Source: Marinilabilia sp964403175
GTDB taxonomy: Bacteria > Bacteroidota > Bacteroidia > Bacteroidales > Marinilabiliaceae
Length of the DNA stretch: 64,000 nucleotides
Direction of reading: 5' to 3'
Assembly (NCBI GenBank): GCA_964403175.1
Contig: CAYOFH010000003.1
Span: 1-64,000, forward strand
Part shown: piece by piece, positions 34,888-44,148 of the stretch
Position numbering within the stretch: position 1 is the first letter of the stretch
How the letters are laid out: every line of letters starts with the position of its first letter
The notes under the pieces: model-generated
What the model was told of the DNA's origin: nothing
Seen by the model: the letters and a program-made list of their open reading frames with translations, nothing else
Databases searched by the model: none
Made by a program: the position numbers and the translations under genes

Positions 34888-35318
34888 CTCTAGTTTTTTT
34901 TCAAAGATAATAAATTCTTGTGCTTTAATCTTTATTTAATAACCTGTTGAAAAATAGTTAATATTTAAAAATAAAAAATGAAAACCATTTATAGGAAATA
35001 TCGTTTATTTTTTCATACACTCTGCGACAACTAATTCGGCCAAAATAAAACAGATTCTTATGTTTTACTTTTTCACCGTTTTATCTCGTTTAATAAACAC
35101 TCTGCTGTAAATATATTATTAAATTTGCTGTTTGTTAACTGTTGTTGATAAGGATAACTATTTAAGTGATTTTCATTTTTTTAGGTGGTATTATAAGTAG
35201 TTAATAAAAACCCACCCAAATGTTCATTACAATAAAAAACAATAATCATGTGCTGTTTTTTTAAACACTATTAACAGCCTTATAAAATCACCATATTATT
35301 TTATAAATCTTTATAATT
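34888..35318. other. Probable replication-origin spacer (oriC candidate)
   Basis: This is a 431-base, very AT-rich spacer between divergent rpiB and nadA. Strand composition flips across it: on the plus strand, bases 34441-34500 have 5 G and 16 C, while 35341-35400 have 14 G and 6 C (hand counts). It contains one exact TTATCAACA on the minus strand (35143-35151) and one related nonamer, CTATTAACA, near 35268. Three parS sites lie within 12 kb. The inference is an origin in or near this spacer. The alternative position is the DnaA-box cluster at 33198. Confidence 0.6.
34902..34909 (-). promoter_or_regulatory. Candidate -7 element for rpiB
   Basis: On the minus strand TATCTTTG is a perfect TAnnTTTG match, 15 bases before the ATG. 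It would give an almost leaderless mRNA. Confidence 0.45.
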
Positions 35319-36317
35319 ATGAATATTAATAGTGAATGGTTGAAAAAAGGATTTGTTGACGAAACAATTCCTACTGATGTGGATTTAGTGGAAGCTATTA
35401 AGAAACTTAAGAAAGATAAGAATGCTCTTTTGATGGCGCATTATTATCAGCCAAATGAGATACAGGATATTGCTGATTTTGTGGGTGATAGTCTTGCACT
35501 TGCATGGGAAGCATCTAAAACCAATGCTGATATTATTTTATTATCAGGTGTTTTATTTATGGGAGAAACTGCTAAAATATTATCCCCCGATAAAAAAGTT
35601 CTTATTCCTGATTTTAATGCGGGTTGTTCTTTAGCTGACAGTTGTCCTGCCGGAGCTTTTGAAGATTTTATTAAACAACATCCAGGGCATACTGTTGTTA
35701 CTTATGTGAATACAACTGCAGATGTTAAAGCATTGTCCGATATCGTTGTTACTTCAACTAATGCCGTTAAAATTATAAACAGTATTCCAAAAGATCAGAA
35801 AATTATTTTCGGACCCGATAGGAATTTGGGAAATTATTTAGAAAGTATTTCCGGAAGAGATATGGTTATCTGGGATGGTGCATGTCATGTGCATGAAAAA
35901 TTTTCAGTGGAAAAGATTATTGATTTAAAGAAAAAATATCCCGAAGCAGAAATAATTGCTCATCCTGAATGCAAGAAACCTGTACTTATGGTTTCTGATT
36001 TTGTCGGAAGCACAGCCAGTTTATTAAAATATACTCAAACGTCTACAGCCAATCAATTCATTGTAGCTACAGAATCCGGTGTTCTGCACCAGATGCAATT
36101 GGCTTCCAAAAATAAAACTTTTATTCCTGCTCCTCCTTCCGATTCTACTTGTGCATGCAATGATTGCGAGTTTATGCGTTTGAATAACTTGAAGAAGATA
36201 TACCTTACCCTAAAATATGAATATCCTGAAGTACAGGTGAAAGAGGAAGTAAGAATCAAAGCAATTAAGCCTATTGAAAAGATGTTTGAATTGTCCGGCG
36301 ATTTATTATCGAAATAG
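35319..36317 (+). CDS. nadA: Quinolinate synthase
   Basis: Condenses iminoaspartate with dihydroxyacetone phosphate to quinolinate in NAD synthesis, using an oxygen-sensitive [4Fe-4S] cluster. The 332-residue product has the three cluster regions: GCSLADSCPAG, HPECKKPVL and CACNDCEFMR. Substrate motifs MAHYYQPNEIQDIADFVGDS and FGPDRNLG are present. No nadB or nadC gene is adjacent. It is the first gene of the plus-strand run to the right of the proposed origin. Its codons are rich in third-position T, unlike plus-strand genes to the left. Confidence 0.97.
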   Translation: MNINSEWLKKGFVDETIPTDVDLVEAIKKLKKDKNALLMAHYYQPNEIQDIADFVGDSLALAWEASKTNADIILLSGVLFMGETAKILSPDKKVLIPDFNAGCSLADSCPAGAFEDFIKQHPGHTVVTYVNTTADVKALSDIVVTSTNAVKIINSIPKDQKIIFGPDRNLGNYLESISGRDMVIWDGACHVHEKFSVEKIIDLKKKYPEAEIIAHPECKKPVLMVSDFVGSTASLLKYTQTSTANQFIVATESGVLHQMQLASKNKTFIPAPPSDSTCACNDCEFMRLNNLKKIYLTLKYEYPEVQVKEEVRIKAIKPIEKMFELSGDLLSK

Positions 36318-36522
36318 AATTTTTATCCTATACTTTTAAATCTTTGACATTTTGTGAGTTTTGTTAGGGCTATTTTGTATTAAATGTTTTACCTTTATGT
36401 TGTTGGATTTTAGTTTTGTTTTCTTCCTATGATTTAATTATGAGGTATTTAATTTAAAGAAAATCCAATTATTTAGACCAATACAAAATATTGAAATTGA
36501 AATTTGTCTAAAGAGGTTTTGC

Positions 36523-36906
36523 ATGGATGGGATTTCATTGTTACTTGTTGAAGATAATATTTTGAATCAGAAACTTATATTTCTAACTCTGTCGAAATTT
36601 GGTTTTAAGATTGATGTGGCCAATAATGGAAGAGAAGCATTGGATAAGCTCGAGAATAAAAGTTATGATATAATCCTTATGGATTTAATGATGCCGGTAA
36701 TGGATGGACTTGAAGCCACCCGGAAAATTAGGGAAAGGGATAAGGAAACCGGAAGTTCAAATATTATTATTGGTCTTACTGCTAATACTTATGATGCTGA
36801 TCGTGATAAATGTCTGAAAGAAGGGATGAATGAATATATGGCAAAACCTTTTGATATAGAGATTTTTAAAGATATTATAAGTAAATTTGGATTTAGAATT
36901 CATTAA
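36523..36906 (+). CDS. Stand-alone response-regulator receiver protein
   Basis: This 127-residue CheY-like domain has no output domain. The acidic pocket is E10/D11 (VEDN), the phosphoacceptor is D54 (LMDLMMPVMDG), and the switch residues are T86 (GLTAN) and K108 (MAKPF). The ILNQKLI and AKPFD sequence style is that of receiver domains from hybrid histidine kinases, so it may be a detached phosphorelay module. No kinase is nearby; ruvB follows 74 bases later on the same strand. Confidence 0.92.
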   Translation: MDGISLLLVEDNILNQKLIFLTLSKFGFKIDVANNGREALDKLENKSYDIILMDLMMPVMDGLEATRKIRERDKETGSSNIIIGLTANTYDADRDKCLKEGMNEYMAKPFDIEIFKDIISKFGFRIH

Positions 36907-36980
36907 AATTTCCTACTTTCATTTTATCCTTTTTACTATTCAGGAAGTCTTCTAAAATTTATTTTTGAGATATTTAAGTG

Positions 36981-38000
36981 ATGGAGTTTGATATACGTAA
37001 TTCGGACGATGAGCAGACCAGAGAACCTGAAATAGAACAAAAATTAAGACCACTTAGTTTTTCTGATTTTAAGGGACAATACAAGGTTGTTGAAAACCTT
37101 CAAGTATTTGTAAAAGCTGCACTTATGCGCGGCGATGCTCTTGATCATGTCTTACTTCATGGTCCTCCTGGACTTGGAAAGACCACGTTATCCAATATTA
37201 TTTCCCACGAATTGGGAGTTGGTTTTAAACTTACAAGTGGTCCTGTACTTGATAAACCCGGAGATCTGGCAGGAATTCTTACCTCCCTTGAAGCTAATGA
37301 TGTGCTTTTTATTGATGAGATTCACAGGTTAAGCCCCATTGTAGAAGAATATCTCTATTCTGCTATGGAGGATTTTCGTATTGATATAGTAATTGATAAA
37401 GGCCCTGGGGCCAAAAGTATTCAGATAGAATTGAACCCTTTCACTATGATTGGTGCGACAACCCGAAGTGGTCTTCTTACCAGTCCGTTACGTGCACGAT
37501 TTGGAATTAACTGTCATTTAGAATATTACGATGTGGATGTACTTAAAGGTATTATTTCCCGTTCTGCTCATATTCTTGATGTTCCTATATTAGAAGATGC
37601 CTCAGCTGAAATATCACGAAGAAGTCGTGGTACTCCGCGCATTGCCAATTCATTGTTAAGACGTGTACGTGATTTTGCTCTTGTTAAAGGAAATGGAAGT
37701 ATAGATATGGACATTACTAAAATGAGTCTTGAAGCTCTGGATATTGATCAACATGGATTAGATCAGATGGACCATAAAATCTTGCTTACTATTATGGATA
37801 AATTCAATGGAGGACCAGTGGGTTTAACTACAATAGCTACTGCAATAGGTGAGGATTCAGGCACTATTGAAGAAGTTTATGAACCTTTTTTAATCAAAGA
37901 AGGGTTTATTAAACGTACACCAAGAGGCAGGATGATTACTCCTTTGGCATATGCTCATTTTGGAAGGGAAATGGGATCATCTCAGGCTTCATTGTTTTAA
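36981..38000 (+). CDS. ruvB: Holliday junction branch-migration ATPase RuvB
   Basis: This is the hexameric AAA+ motor that drives branch migration with RuvA during recombination repair. It has 339 residues. The N-terminal family stretch LRPLSFSDFKGQ is followed by the P-loop HGPPGLGKTT, Walker B FIDEIHR and the sensor region IGATTRSGLL. The C-terminal winged helix ends TPRGRMITPLAYAHFG. I prefer the ATG at 36981 to the GTG directly before it. Neither ruvA nor ruvC is present here. Confidence 0.97.
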   Translation: MEFDIRNSDDEQTREPEIEQKLRPLSFSDFKGQYKVVENLQVFVKAALMRGDALDHVLLHGPPGLGKTTLSNIISHELGVGFKLTSGPVLDKPGDLAGILTSLEANDVLFIDEIHRLSPIVEEYLYSAMEDFRIDIVIDKGPGAKSIQIELNPFTMIGATTRSGLLTSPLRARFGINCHLEYYDVDVLKGIISRSAHILDVPILEDASAEISRRSRGTPRIANSLLRRVRDFALVKGNGSIDMDITKMSLEALDIDQHGLDQMDHKILLTIMDKFNGGPVGLTTIATAIGEDSGTIEEVYEPFLIKEGFIKRTPRGRMITPLAYAHFGREMGSSQASLF

Positions 38001-38022
38001 TTAATATAATCCAATCTGCAGT

Positions 38023-39486
38023 ATGTCCCTGAGCCTTAAGAAACTTGCCGGAGAAACAGTGATCTATGGTGCTTCCACCATGATTGGACGATTATTGAAT
38101 TGGCTATTAATGCCTTTTTATATTCGTACTCTGACCACGTTTGAGTATGGAGTGGTTGTTAATTTTTATGGACTGATTTCTGTTCTTTTAGTTGTCCTTA
38201 CTTACGGACTTGAAACAGGATTTTTCAGGTTTTCAGGGAAAAATTATGATGAAAACTCCATTTTTAAAACTTTATTAGCATTGCTGGGAATTACCAGTGG
38301 TGGTTTTTTTCTTTCAGGCGTTTTTTTACACGGATATATAAGCAATGTGTTTTATGGGGGAGATCATTCATTTTCTATTTTACTTGTATTTTTGATTCTT
38401 GGGATAGATTCTTTTACAGCTCTTCCATTTGCAAAATTACGACTTCATAACAGAGCTGTTAGATTTGGGATCATTAAGCTTCTTAATATTGGAGCTAATA
38501 TATTTTTTAATTTGTTTTTTCTTTTATTGATGCCTTTTCTAATTAAGCATCATCATGTCAGTTCTGAGATTATTTCCTTATATAATCTCTTTGATGGCAT
38601 TTTTTATGTATTTCTTAGTAATGCTTTAAGTAGTTTAATTACTTTTTTATTACTAATTCCTGAGATTATAAATTTAGAAGCCATTGTAGAATTCCGTCTT
38701 ATTAAGCCTGTATTAATTTATTCGCTTCCGGTATTATTTGTTGGTATTACCGGGATGTTGACTCAGAACATTGATAAAATTCTTTTACCAGCTTTATTAG
38801 ATAATGGAGGGTTCTCTCAATTAGCTGTTTATGGTGCAAATTTTAAGATTGGCGTTTTGATGAGTCTATTCACGCAATCTTTCAGATTTGCTTTTGAACC
38901 TTTTTTCTTTAAAAATAAGGGAGAAGGAAAACAGGTTTATGCAACGGTAATGAATTATTTCATTTTTTTAGGATTAATGATTTTTCTTGGAGTTACACTA
39001 TTTATTGATGTAATAAATATTGTTTTAACCTCGGAGTATATTCAAGGTAATTCTATAATTCCAATTGTTTTAATAGCTCTTCTTTTTTACGGAATTTACT
39101 TCAATTTATCCTTATGGTATAAACTTACCGATCGTACATGGATAGGGGCTGTTTTTAGTACTGTTGGTGCTGTTATAACCATCAGTTTAAATATAGTATT
39201 GGTACCTTCTGTAGGTATTATAGGTTCAGCAATTGCTTTGCTATGCGGATATTTTGTTATGATGATATTATCTGGTTATTTTGGAAGGAAATATTATCCT
39301 GTTCCATATCAGATAGAGAAATATATAACTTATTTTATTGTCGCTGGAATGGTCTTTTTTGTCAACCGGCAGGTGATTATTGAAAATGAATATTTTTCCT
39401 ATCTCTTTAAAGCAGTTATATTTGCTTTATTTATTGGTTCATTTTTTGTAATAAACAGATATGATAAAAGTAAAATTAGTAAATAA
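38023..39486 (+). CDS. Oligosaccharide flippase family (MATE/MOP) membrane protein
   Basis: The 487-residue protein has about 12-14 transmembrane helices and the MOP-superfamily flippase start (SLKKLAGETVIYGASTMIGRLLNWLLMPFYIRTL). Such proteins flip lipid-linked sugars across the inner membrane for surface polysaccharide or peptidoglycan-related assembly. No glycosyltransferase genes are adjacent, so the cargo is unknown. In many Bacteroidota a similar gene sits between ruvB and dut or TPR genes, suggesting a conserved housekeeping role. Its 3' end overlaps dut by 26 bases in another frame. Confidence 0.88.
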   Translation: MSLSLKKLAGETVIYGASTMIGRLLNWLLMPFYIRTLTTFEYGVVVNFYGLISVLLVVLTYGLETGFFRFSGKNYDENSIFKTLLALLGITSGGFFLSGVFLHGYISNVFYGGDHSFSILLVFLILGIDSFTALPFAKLRLHNRAVRFGIIKLLNIGANIFFNLFFLLLMPFLIKHHHVSSEIISLYNLFDGIFYVFLSNALSSLITFLLLIPEIINLEAIVEFRLIKPVLIYSLPVLFVGITGMLTQNIDKILLPALLDNGGFSQLAVYGANFKIGVLMSLFTQSFRFAFEPFFFKNKGEGKQVYATVMNYFIFLGLMIFLGVTLFIDVINIVLTSEYIQGNSIIPIVLIALLFYGIYFNLSLWYKLTDRTWIGAVFSTVGAVITISLNIVLVPSVGIIGSAIALLCGYFVMMILSGYFGRKYYPVPYQIEKYITYFIVAGMVFFVNRQVIIENEYFSYLFKAVIFALFIGSFFVINRYDKSKISK

Positions 39487-39895
39487 AAGCAATAATGAAG
39501 TACCTCATTTTGCGACCGAGGGTTCAGCAGGGGTTGATTTAAGAGCATTTATTGATAAACCTTTTGTACTTAAACCGCTACAGAGAGCTATGGTGCCTAC
39601 GGGTATTTTTATTGAATTACCAATTGGCACGGAAGCGCAAATCAGGCCCAGAAGCGGATTGGCTGCCAAAAGTGGCATTACTGTCCTTAATTCACCCGGA
39701 ACCATTGATTGTGATTATCGGGGGGAAATTAAAGTAATTCTTGTTAATTTATCTAATGATGATTTTCAGATAAATAATGGGGATCGTATTTGTCAGATGG
39801 TTATTCACCGGTATGAAAGATTTGAATGGGAAAATGTTCTTGAATTAAATGAAAGTGACAGGGGGAAAGGTGGCTTTGGTCATACAGGTATTTAA
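39461..39895 (+). CDS. dut: dUTP diphosphatase (dUTPase)
   Basis: Cleaves dUTP to dUMP, preventing uracil incorporation and feeding dTMP synthesis. The 144-residue trimeric dUTPase has all five motifs: SAGVDLRAF (I), RPRSGLAAKSG (II), GTIDCDYRGEI (III), NGDRICQMV (IV) and the flexible C-terminal RGKGGFGHTG (V). The start lies 26 bases inside the flippase gene, a translational-coupling arrangement. Confidence 0.97.
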   Translation: MIKVKLVNKSNNEVPHFATEGSAGVDLRAFIDKPFVLKPLQRAMVPTGIFIELPIGTEAQIRPRSGLAAKSGITVLNSPGTIDCDYRGEIKVILVNLSNDDFQINNGDRICQMVIHRYERFEWENVLELNESDRGKGGFGHTGI

Positions 39896-39926
39896 TTTTT
39901 GCCTTTGTAATATCAAAAACAGGTTA

Positions 39927-41681
39927 ATGAAATATTTATTTTTAGTTGCAGCAGTAGTTATTTTTTCCGGTTGTGGTTCAATAAAAAAGAGCAGTAATCA
40001 GGATAAGCAAAATGATAATAAGGAATTTAAAGAGATTGTTCTGGATGATGAACAACAAAGGAAATTTAATTATTATTTTTTTGAAGGGAACAGACATAAA
40101 GCTTTAAATGAATCAAATAAAAGTTTTATGTACTTTGCTGAGGCTTTGAAAATTGATTCTACAAGCTCGGCAAGTGCTTATGAATTATCACGTCTTCTTC
40201 TTGCAAGTGAGAATCTTAATGAAGCTGAAGAATTGATGAGGCGTGCTGTAAAATATAGTCCACGCAATAAATTCTATATTAATTTGTATTCCAGAATTCT
40301 TCAGTCTAACGGAAAAGGGGAAGAGGCAGTAAGAGTTGCAGAAAGAATTACTGACTTAAAGGATGCTAATGTGGATGATTTATATTTTGTATCTCAGGTT
40401 AATATACAAAATGAGCGTTATGAACAAGCTGTAGATGTTTTAAATATTATTGAGAAACAGGTAGGTATAAATGAGAATTTGATTTTTGAAAAGGTTCAGT
40501 TACATCTGGAAAATGGACAAATTAAAAAAGCTGAAAATGAAATTTTAGGTTTGGTGAATAAATTTCCGGGAAATAATGATTTCAAAATCATTTTAGGAGA
40601 TTTTTATCTGGAACATGAAGATTTAAAAAAAGCTTTTCAGCAATATAATGAAGTTTCTTCTAAAGAACCCAACAATGGAAAAGTTCGTTTTTCATTAGCT
40701 AATTATTATCTTGAGAAAGGTGATACTACTCAGTTTAAAGAAAATTTAATGAAGGGATTTTCTTCTGAAAACGTTGATTTTGAAAACAAATTGAGAAGGC
40801 TCGTTCCTTTTGTTTCTGGTAAAGATATTTCTGAAAATCCTTTGAATAAACAAGATTTTTTAACAGTTTTTGAATTATTGATAGATAAACACCCATACAG
40901 ACCTGAGGCATATGCTGCTTATGCAGACTTTTTGAAATCAGAAGAGGATTTTGAAGGTGCTAAAGAGATTCTTGAAAATTCACTACAATTAGATGCCTCT
41001 CAACCTGAAATTTGGCAGGAGTATCTTTTTTTGCTTTCATCACAGGATGATAATGACCTTTTTGCGGAAAAAACTGCTGAGGCCGTTACCTTTTTCCCCG
41101 ATATTCCTCTATTCCGCTTATTTCATGGAGTTTCATTATTTCAAATTGATAAAATTGAGGAGGCTGTTGAAACTCTTGAAAAGGGTTTGAAACATATCGA
41201 CGAGAATGATGACTTAAAACAACGTTTTCATGCCTATTTAGGAGATTTTTATCATTCTCTTGACAGTATATCCAAATCTTTTGAACATTACGAATATGCC
41301 CTTGAAATTGATGAAAATGATTTGATGGTTTTGAATAACTACAGTTATTATTTATCAGTTAAGGGAGAAAATCTGGATAAAGCTGAAAGAATGAGTGCGC
41401 GTACTATTGAATTAGAACCTGGAAATGCTACTTTTTTAGATACATATGCATGGATCTTATTTAAAAAGGGACAGTTTTCAGAGGCTAAATTTATCATAGA
41501 GCGGGCGATAGATAATATGGAAGAACCTTCTGGTGTCATTATCGAGCATTACGGGGATATTTTATTTAAGAATGGCGACAAAGAAGGTGCTTTGGAGCAG
41601 TGGGAAAAAGCTATTGAATTGGAAGAATATTCTGATTTTTTACAGCAAAAGATCGAGGAAAAAAAGTATATAGATGAGTAA
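39927..41681 (+). CDS. TPR-repeat lipoprotein
   Basis: This 584-residue protein has a lipoprotein signal (YLFLVAAVVIFSGC, lipobox Cys near residue 17), so it is membrane-anchored. The rest is a long array of tetratricopeptide-like helices, with typical A/Y/G patterns such as SFEHYEYALEIDENDLMVLN and ERMSARTIELEPGNATFLD. It probably serves as a scaffold in the periplasm. The frame opens at 39849, but the signal peptide starts at the ATG at 39927. The stop overlaps the next gene's start by 8 bases. Its conserved neighbours (dut, DUF4292, EnvC-like) suggest an envelope role. Confidence 0.9.
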   Translation: MKYLFLVAAVVIFSGCGSIKKSSNQDKQNDNKEFKEIVLDDEQQRKFNYYFFEGNRHKALNESNKSFMYFAEALKIDSTSSASAYELSRLLLASENLNEAEELMRRAVKYSPRNKFYINLYSRILQSNGKGEEAVRVAERITDLKDANVDDLYFVSQVNIQNERYEQAVDVLNIIEKQVGINENLIFEKVQLHLENGQIKKAENEILGLVNKFPGNNDFKIILGDFYLEHEDLKKAFQQYNEVSSKEPNNGKVRFSLANYYLEKGDTTQFKENLMKGFSSENVDFENKLRRLVPFVSGKDISENPLNKQDFLTVFELLIDKHPYRPEAYAAYADFLKSEEDFEGAKEILENSLQLDASQPEIWQEYLFLLSSQDDNDLFAEKTAEAVTFFPDIPLFRLFHGVSLFQIDKIEEAVETLEKGLKHIDENDDLKQRFHAYLGDFYHSLDSISKSFEHYEYALEIDENDLMVLNNYSYYLSVKGENLDKAERMSARTIELEPGNATFLDTYAWILFKKGQFSEAKFIIERAIDNMEEPSGVIIEHYGDILFKNGDKEGALEQWEKAIELEEYSDFLQQKIEEKKYIDE

Positions 41682-42504
41682 AAACTATATTTATACAATA
41701 ATTTTCAGCATTGTTTTTATCACCGGATGTAAGACGAAAAAGATTGTTTCTGATGATGCTGCATATGTAATTCCTATTAAAAAGAGGGATTTGGTTGAAC
41801 GTGTTGACAAAAATTTCAAGAACGTTCGGAATATTTTTTTTTCCAAGTCTTTGGTTCAATTTGAATCTGATAAGGTAAATCAAACCTTTCGTACAAATAT
41901 TTTTTTGGATATTGATAATAATATCAGGATTAGTATTTTAGCTCCACTGGGAATAGAGGTTGCAAGAATTTCTTTGGAACCTGATAGTGTTTTTATTATT
42001 GATCGTATGAACAGGCAAGTTGTCTATACTGATTACGATGAGGCACGAAGGAAATTTGGTATTGAAGTTGATTTTTCTTCTATGCAGAATATATTGTTGA
42101 ATCGGACCTTTAGTCTTTTTGAATCTCAGGATATCAATCTCCATGATTATCATCTTGGTATAGAAAATCAACAGTATAAGCTTAGCTCTGTGAAAGAAAA
42201 ATCAAGGCCTTTTTTCTCAAAAAAGAATGAACCGATTTTGCACAAAATGTGGATTCAGCCCCGGAGGTTTTCATTAAATCGTACATCCTTTACAGAATCA
42301 GCAAAGAATTTAAGGTTGGATATTAATTACGAGGATTTTGCAGAGGAGGCCCGAGGTTTTTATTTTCCAAAAAAGGTAATATTTTCCGGGAATAAAGGAT
42401 TACAGCAAATATCACTGGTTATTAAACATAATAGTTTGGATATTAATAGTGAAAAGAGTATTTCGTTTCATATACCTGACAAATATGACAAAATTTATAG
42501 GTAG
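41674..42504 (+). CDS. DUF4292-type lipoprotein
   Basis: This 276-residue lipoprotein has a signal ending in the lipobox FITGC (Cys near residue 19). The remainder looks like a LolA/LolB-type beta half-barrel: long amphipathic strands such as FRTNIFLDIDNNIRISILAPL followed by VARISLEPDSVFIIDRMNRQV. That matches DUF4292 proteins of Bacteroidota. It may carry a hydrophobic envelope ligand, but the function is unproven. It overlaps the TPR gene by 8 bases upstream and the EnvC-like gene by 20 bases downstream. Confidence 0.82.
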   Translation: MSKNYIYTIIFSIVFITGCKTKKIVSDDAAYVIPIKKRDLVERVDKNFKNVRNIFFSKSLVQFESDKVNQTFRTNIFLDIDNNIRISILAPLGIEVARISLEPDSVFIIDRMNRQVVYTDYDEARRKFGIEVDFSSMQNILLNRTFSLFESQDINLHDYHLGIENQQYKLSSVKEKSRPFFSKKNEPILHKMWIQPRRFSLNRTSFTESAKNLRLDINYEDFAEEARGFYFPKKVIFSGNKGLQQISLVIKHNSLDINSEKSISFHIPDKYDKIYR

Positions 42505-43642
42505 TATTGTTTTTCTTCTGTTTTTGTCTTTTTGTCCTATTACTTCTCAAAATATTGAGAATCTTAGAAAGGAAAGAGAAACTCTTCTGGAGGAAATTAA
42601 TAATACCTCCCGGTTGATTCAGGAGAAAAAGGAAACCCGATTAGATAATTTGAGGGAATTAAACCTTATTGAAAGAGAAATTAAATCCAGGGAAAGACTC
42701 ATTGCAAATTTTCAGGATGAGATTCATCATCTTGATTCGCAGATAGAAATTAATCAGATGTTGGTTAATGATCTCGAACAAGATATTCTTGATATCAAAG
42801 AAGAATATGCCAGACTTATCAGAGATTCTTATCAGAGGAAAGGTGATTTAAATACGTTAATGTTTTTGTTTAGCTCCAAAGATTTTAGTGAAGGTTATTT
42901 GCGATATCGGCTTTTTAAAGAATATAGCCGTTACCGGCAAAAGCAAGGTGAATTATTGATTGAGAATCAATCAAAGGTTACTGCCTTATTGAAAGAAATT
43001 CAGCAACAAAGGAGTGAAAAGGAAGAAGTTTTAGCAACTGTTGAAAATGAATTAGGAAGTTTGAAGGAGAATCAAAATCGGAAATCCAGGTTAATCAGTA
43101 GGTTAAATAATGAACAGCAATGGTTGCAGGAAAGTTTAAGGGCTAAAGAGCAGTCCGCTGCTCAACTGGAAGATAAAATACGTGAGCTTATTGCCGCTCA
43201 GAAAAAAGATAATATTAATGTAGCAGAGTCCGGAGAATTTTCAGACCGTATGGGTCAATTAACCTGGCCGGTAAAGCAGGGTGTTATAGTAAATTCTTTT
43301 GGAGAGCATCGTCATCCTGTATTGAAGAATGTTACTATAAAAAATAATGGCATTGATATTAGAGTTACCGGAACTTCTGATGCTTTTTCTGTGCATAATG
43401 GAACCGTTTCCACCGTCGTTGCTATACCTGGGCTTAATAAGGCTGTAATCATTCGTCATGGAAAATTTTTAACGGTTTACGGTAATTTAGTTGATGTTTT
43501 CGTTTCTAAGGGCGATATTGTATCAGCAGGACAAAGCATTGGAAAAATTTTAGAAGAGGATAGTGAAATGAAAGATGTTTTGCATTTTGAAATATGGGAA
43601 GAAAACACCAAATTAGACCCTGAACAATGGCTTTTACGTTAA
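42485..43642 (+). CDS. EnvC-like murein hydrolase activator with degenerate M23 domain
   Basis: The 385-residue exported protein has a signal peptide, a long coiled coil (about 22-245) and a C-terminal LytM/M23 domain. Active M23 peptidases need H-x3-D and H-x-H zinc ligands. Here the first His is Asn (NNGID, N287 with D291 retained), the YxHL motif is YGNL and HxH is reduced to VLHFE. The domain should not hydrolyse peptidoglycan itself, matching the EnvC/NlpD activators that switch on amidases during cell separation. It is translationally coupled to the DUF4292 gene. The Met at 42485 begins the signal peptide. Confidence 0.9.
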   Translation: MTKFIGSIVFLLFLSFCPITSQNIENLRKERETLLEEINNTSRLIQEKKETRLDNLRELNLIEREIKSRERLIANFQDEIHHLDSQIEINQMLVNDLEQDILDIKEEYARLIRDSYQRKGDLNTLMFLFSSKDFSEGYLRYRLFKEYSRYRQKQGELLIENQSKVTALLKEIQQQRSEKEEVLATVENELGSLKENQNRKSRLISRLNNEQQWLQESLRAKEQSAAQLEDKIRELIAAQKKDNINVAESGEFSDRMGQLTWPVKQGVIVNSFGEHRHPVLKNVTIKNNGIDIRVTGTSDAFSVHNGTVSTVVAIPGLNKAVIIRHGKFLTVYGNLVDVFVSKGDIVSAGQSIGKILEEDSEMKDVLHFEIWEENTKLDPEQWLLR

Positions 43643-43756
43643 TAAATAAAAAAATATGATTAATTTAGAAACTCTTTTTATGTACGAGAGTATAAAATAG
43701 TGTAATTTAGTAGTATTATTATCCCGGGCTGTTCAAAATTTGTGGTAGTGAATAAA

Positions 43757-44143
43757 ATGGTTTTTAAATCTGAAGTTAAGAATATCAATCTTGTGGAGAG
43801 GTTGATTGATGATATTTCTGCAAAATATCAACTTCATTCTGATGTTTATGGTAAATTGTTATTGGCTGTTGTTGAAGGCGTCAATAATGCAATTGTGCAT
43901 GGAAATAAACTCGAGAGTGATAAAGATGTTGTTTTGCAATACGAAATATCAGATAAGGATATCCAGTTTATTATTACTGACAGTGGTCCTGGATTTAACT
44001 ACAAAGACCTACCTGATCCTACCAAACCAGAGAATATTGAAAAAACTCATGGCAGAGGTATTTTTCTTATGAATCATCTTGCCGATGAAGTTGAATTTAA
44101 TGATAAAGGAAATGAAGTAAAAGTAGTCTTTTATTTATCATAA
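43757..44143 (+). CDS. RsbW-like HATPase (anti-sigma or switch kinase type)
   Basis: This small stand-alone GHKL ATPase of 128 residues has an N-box EGVNNAIVHGN, a G1 box DSGPGFNYKDLPDP and a G2-like region GRGIFLMNHLADEVEF. This is the RsbW/SpoIIAB layout without a sensor or dimerisation domain, and such proteins bind anti-sigma antagonists or phosphorylate them. No STAS partner or cognate sigma factor is adjacent. An upstream GTG at 43742 is an alternative start. It is followed within 5 bases by ybeY, the common Bacteroidota arrangement. Confidence 0.88.
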   Translation: MVFKSEVKNINLVERLIDDISAKYQLHSDVYGKLLLAVVEGVNNAIVHGNKLESDKDVVLQYEISDKDIQFIITDSGPGFNYKDLPDPTKPENIEKTHGRGIFLMNHLADEVEFNDKGNEVKVVFYLS

Positions 44144-44148
44144 TTAGC

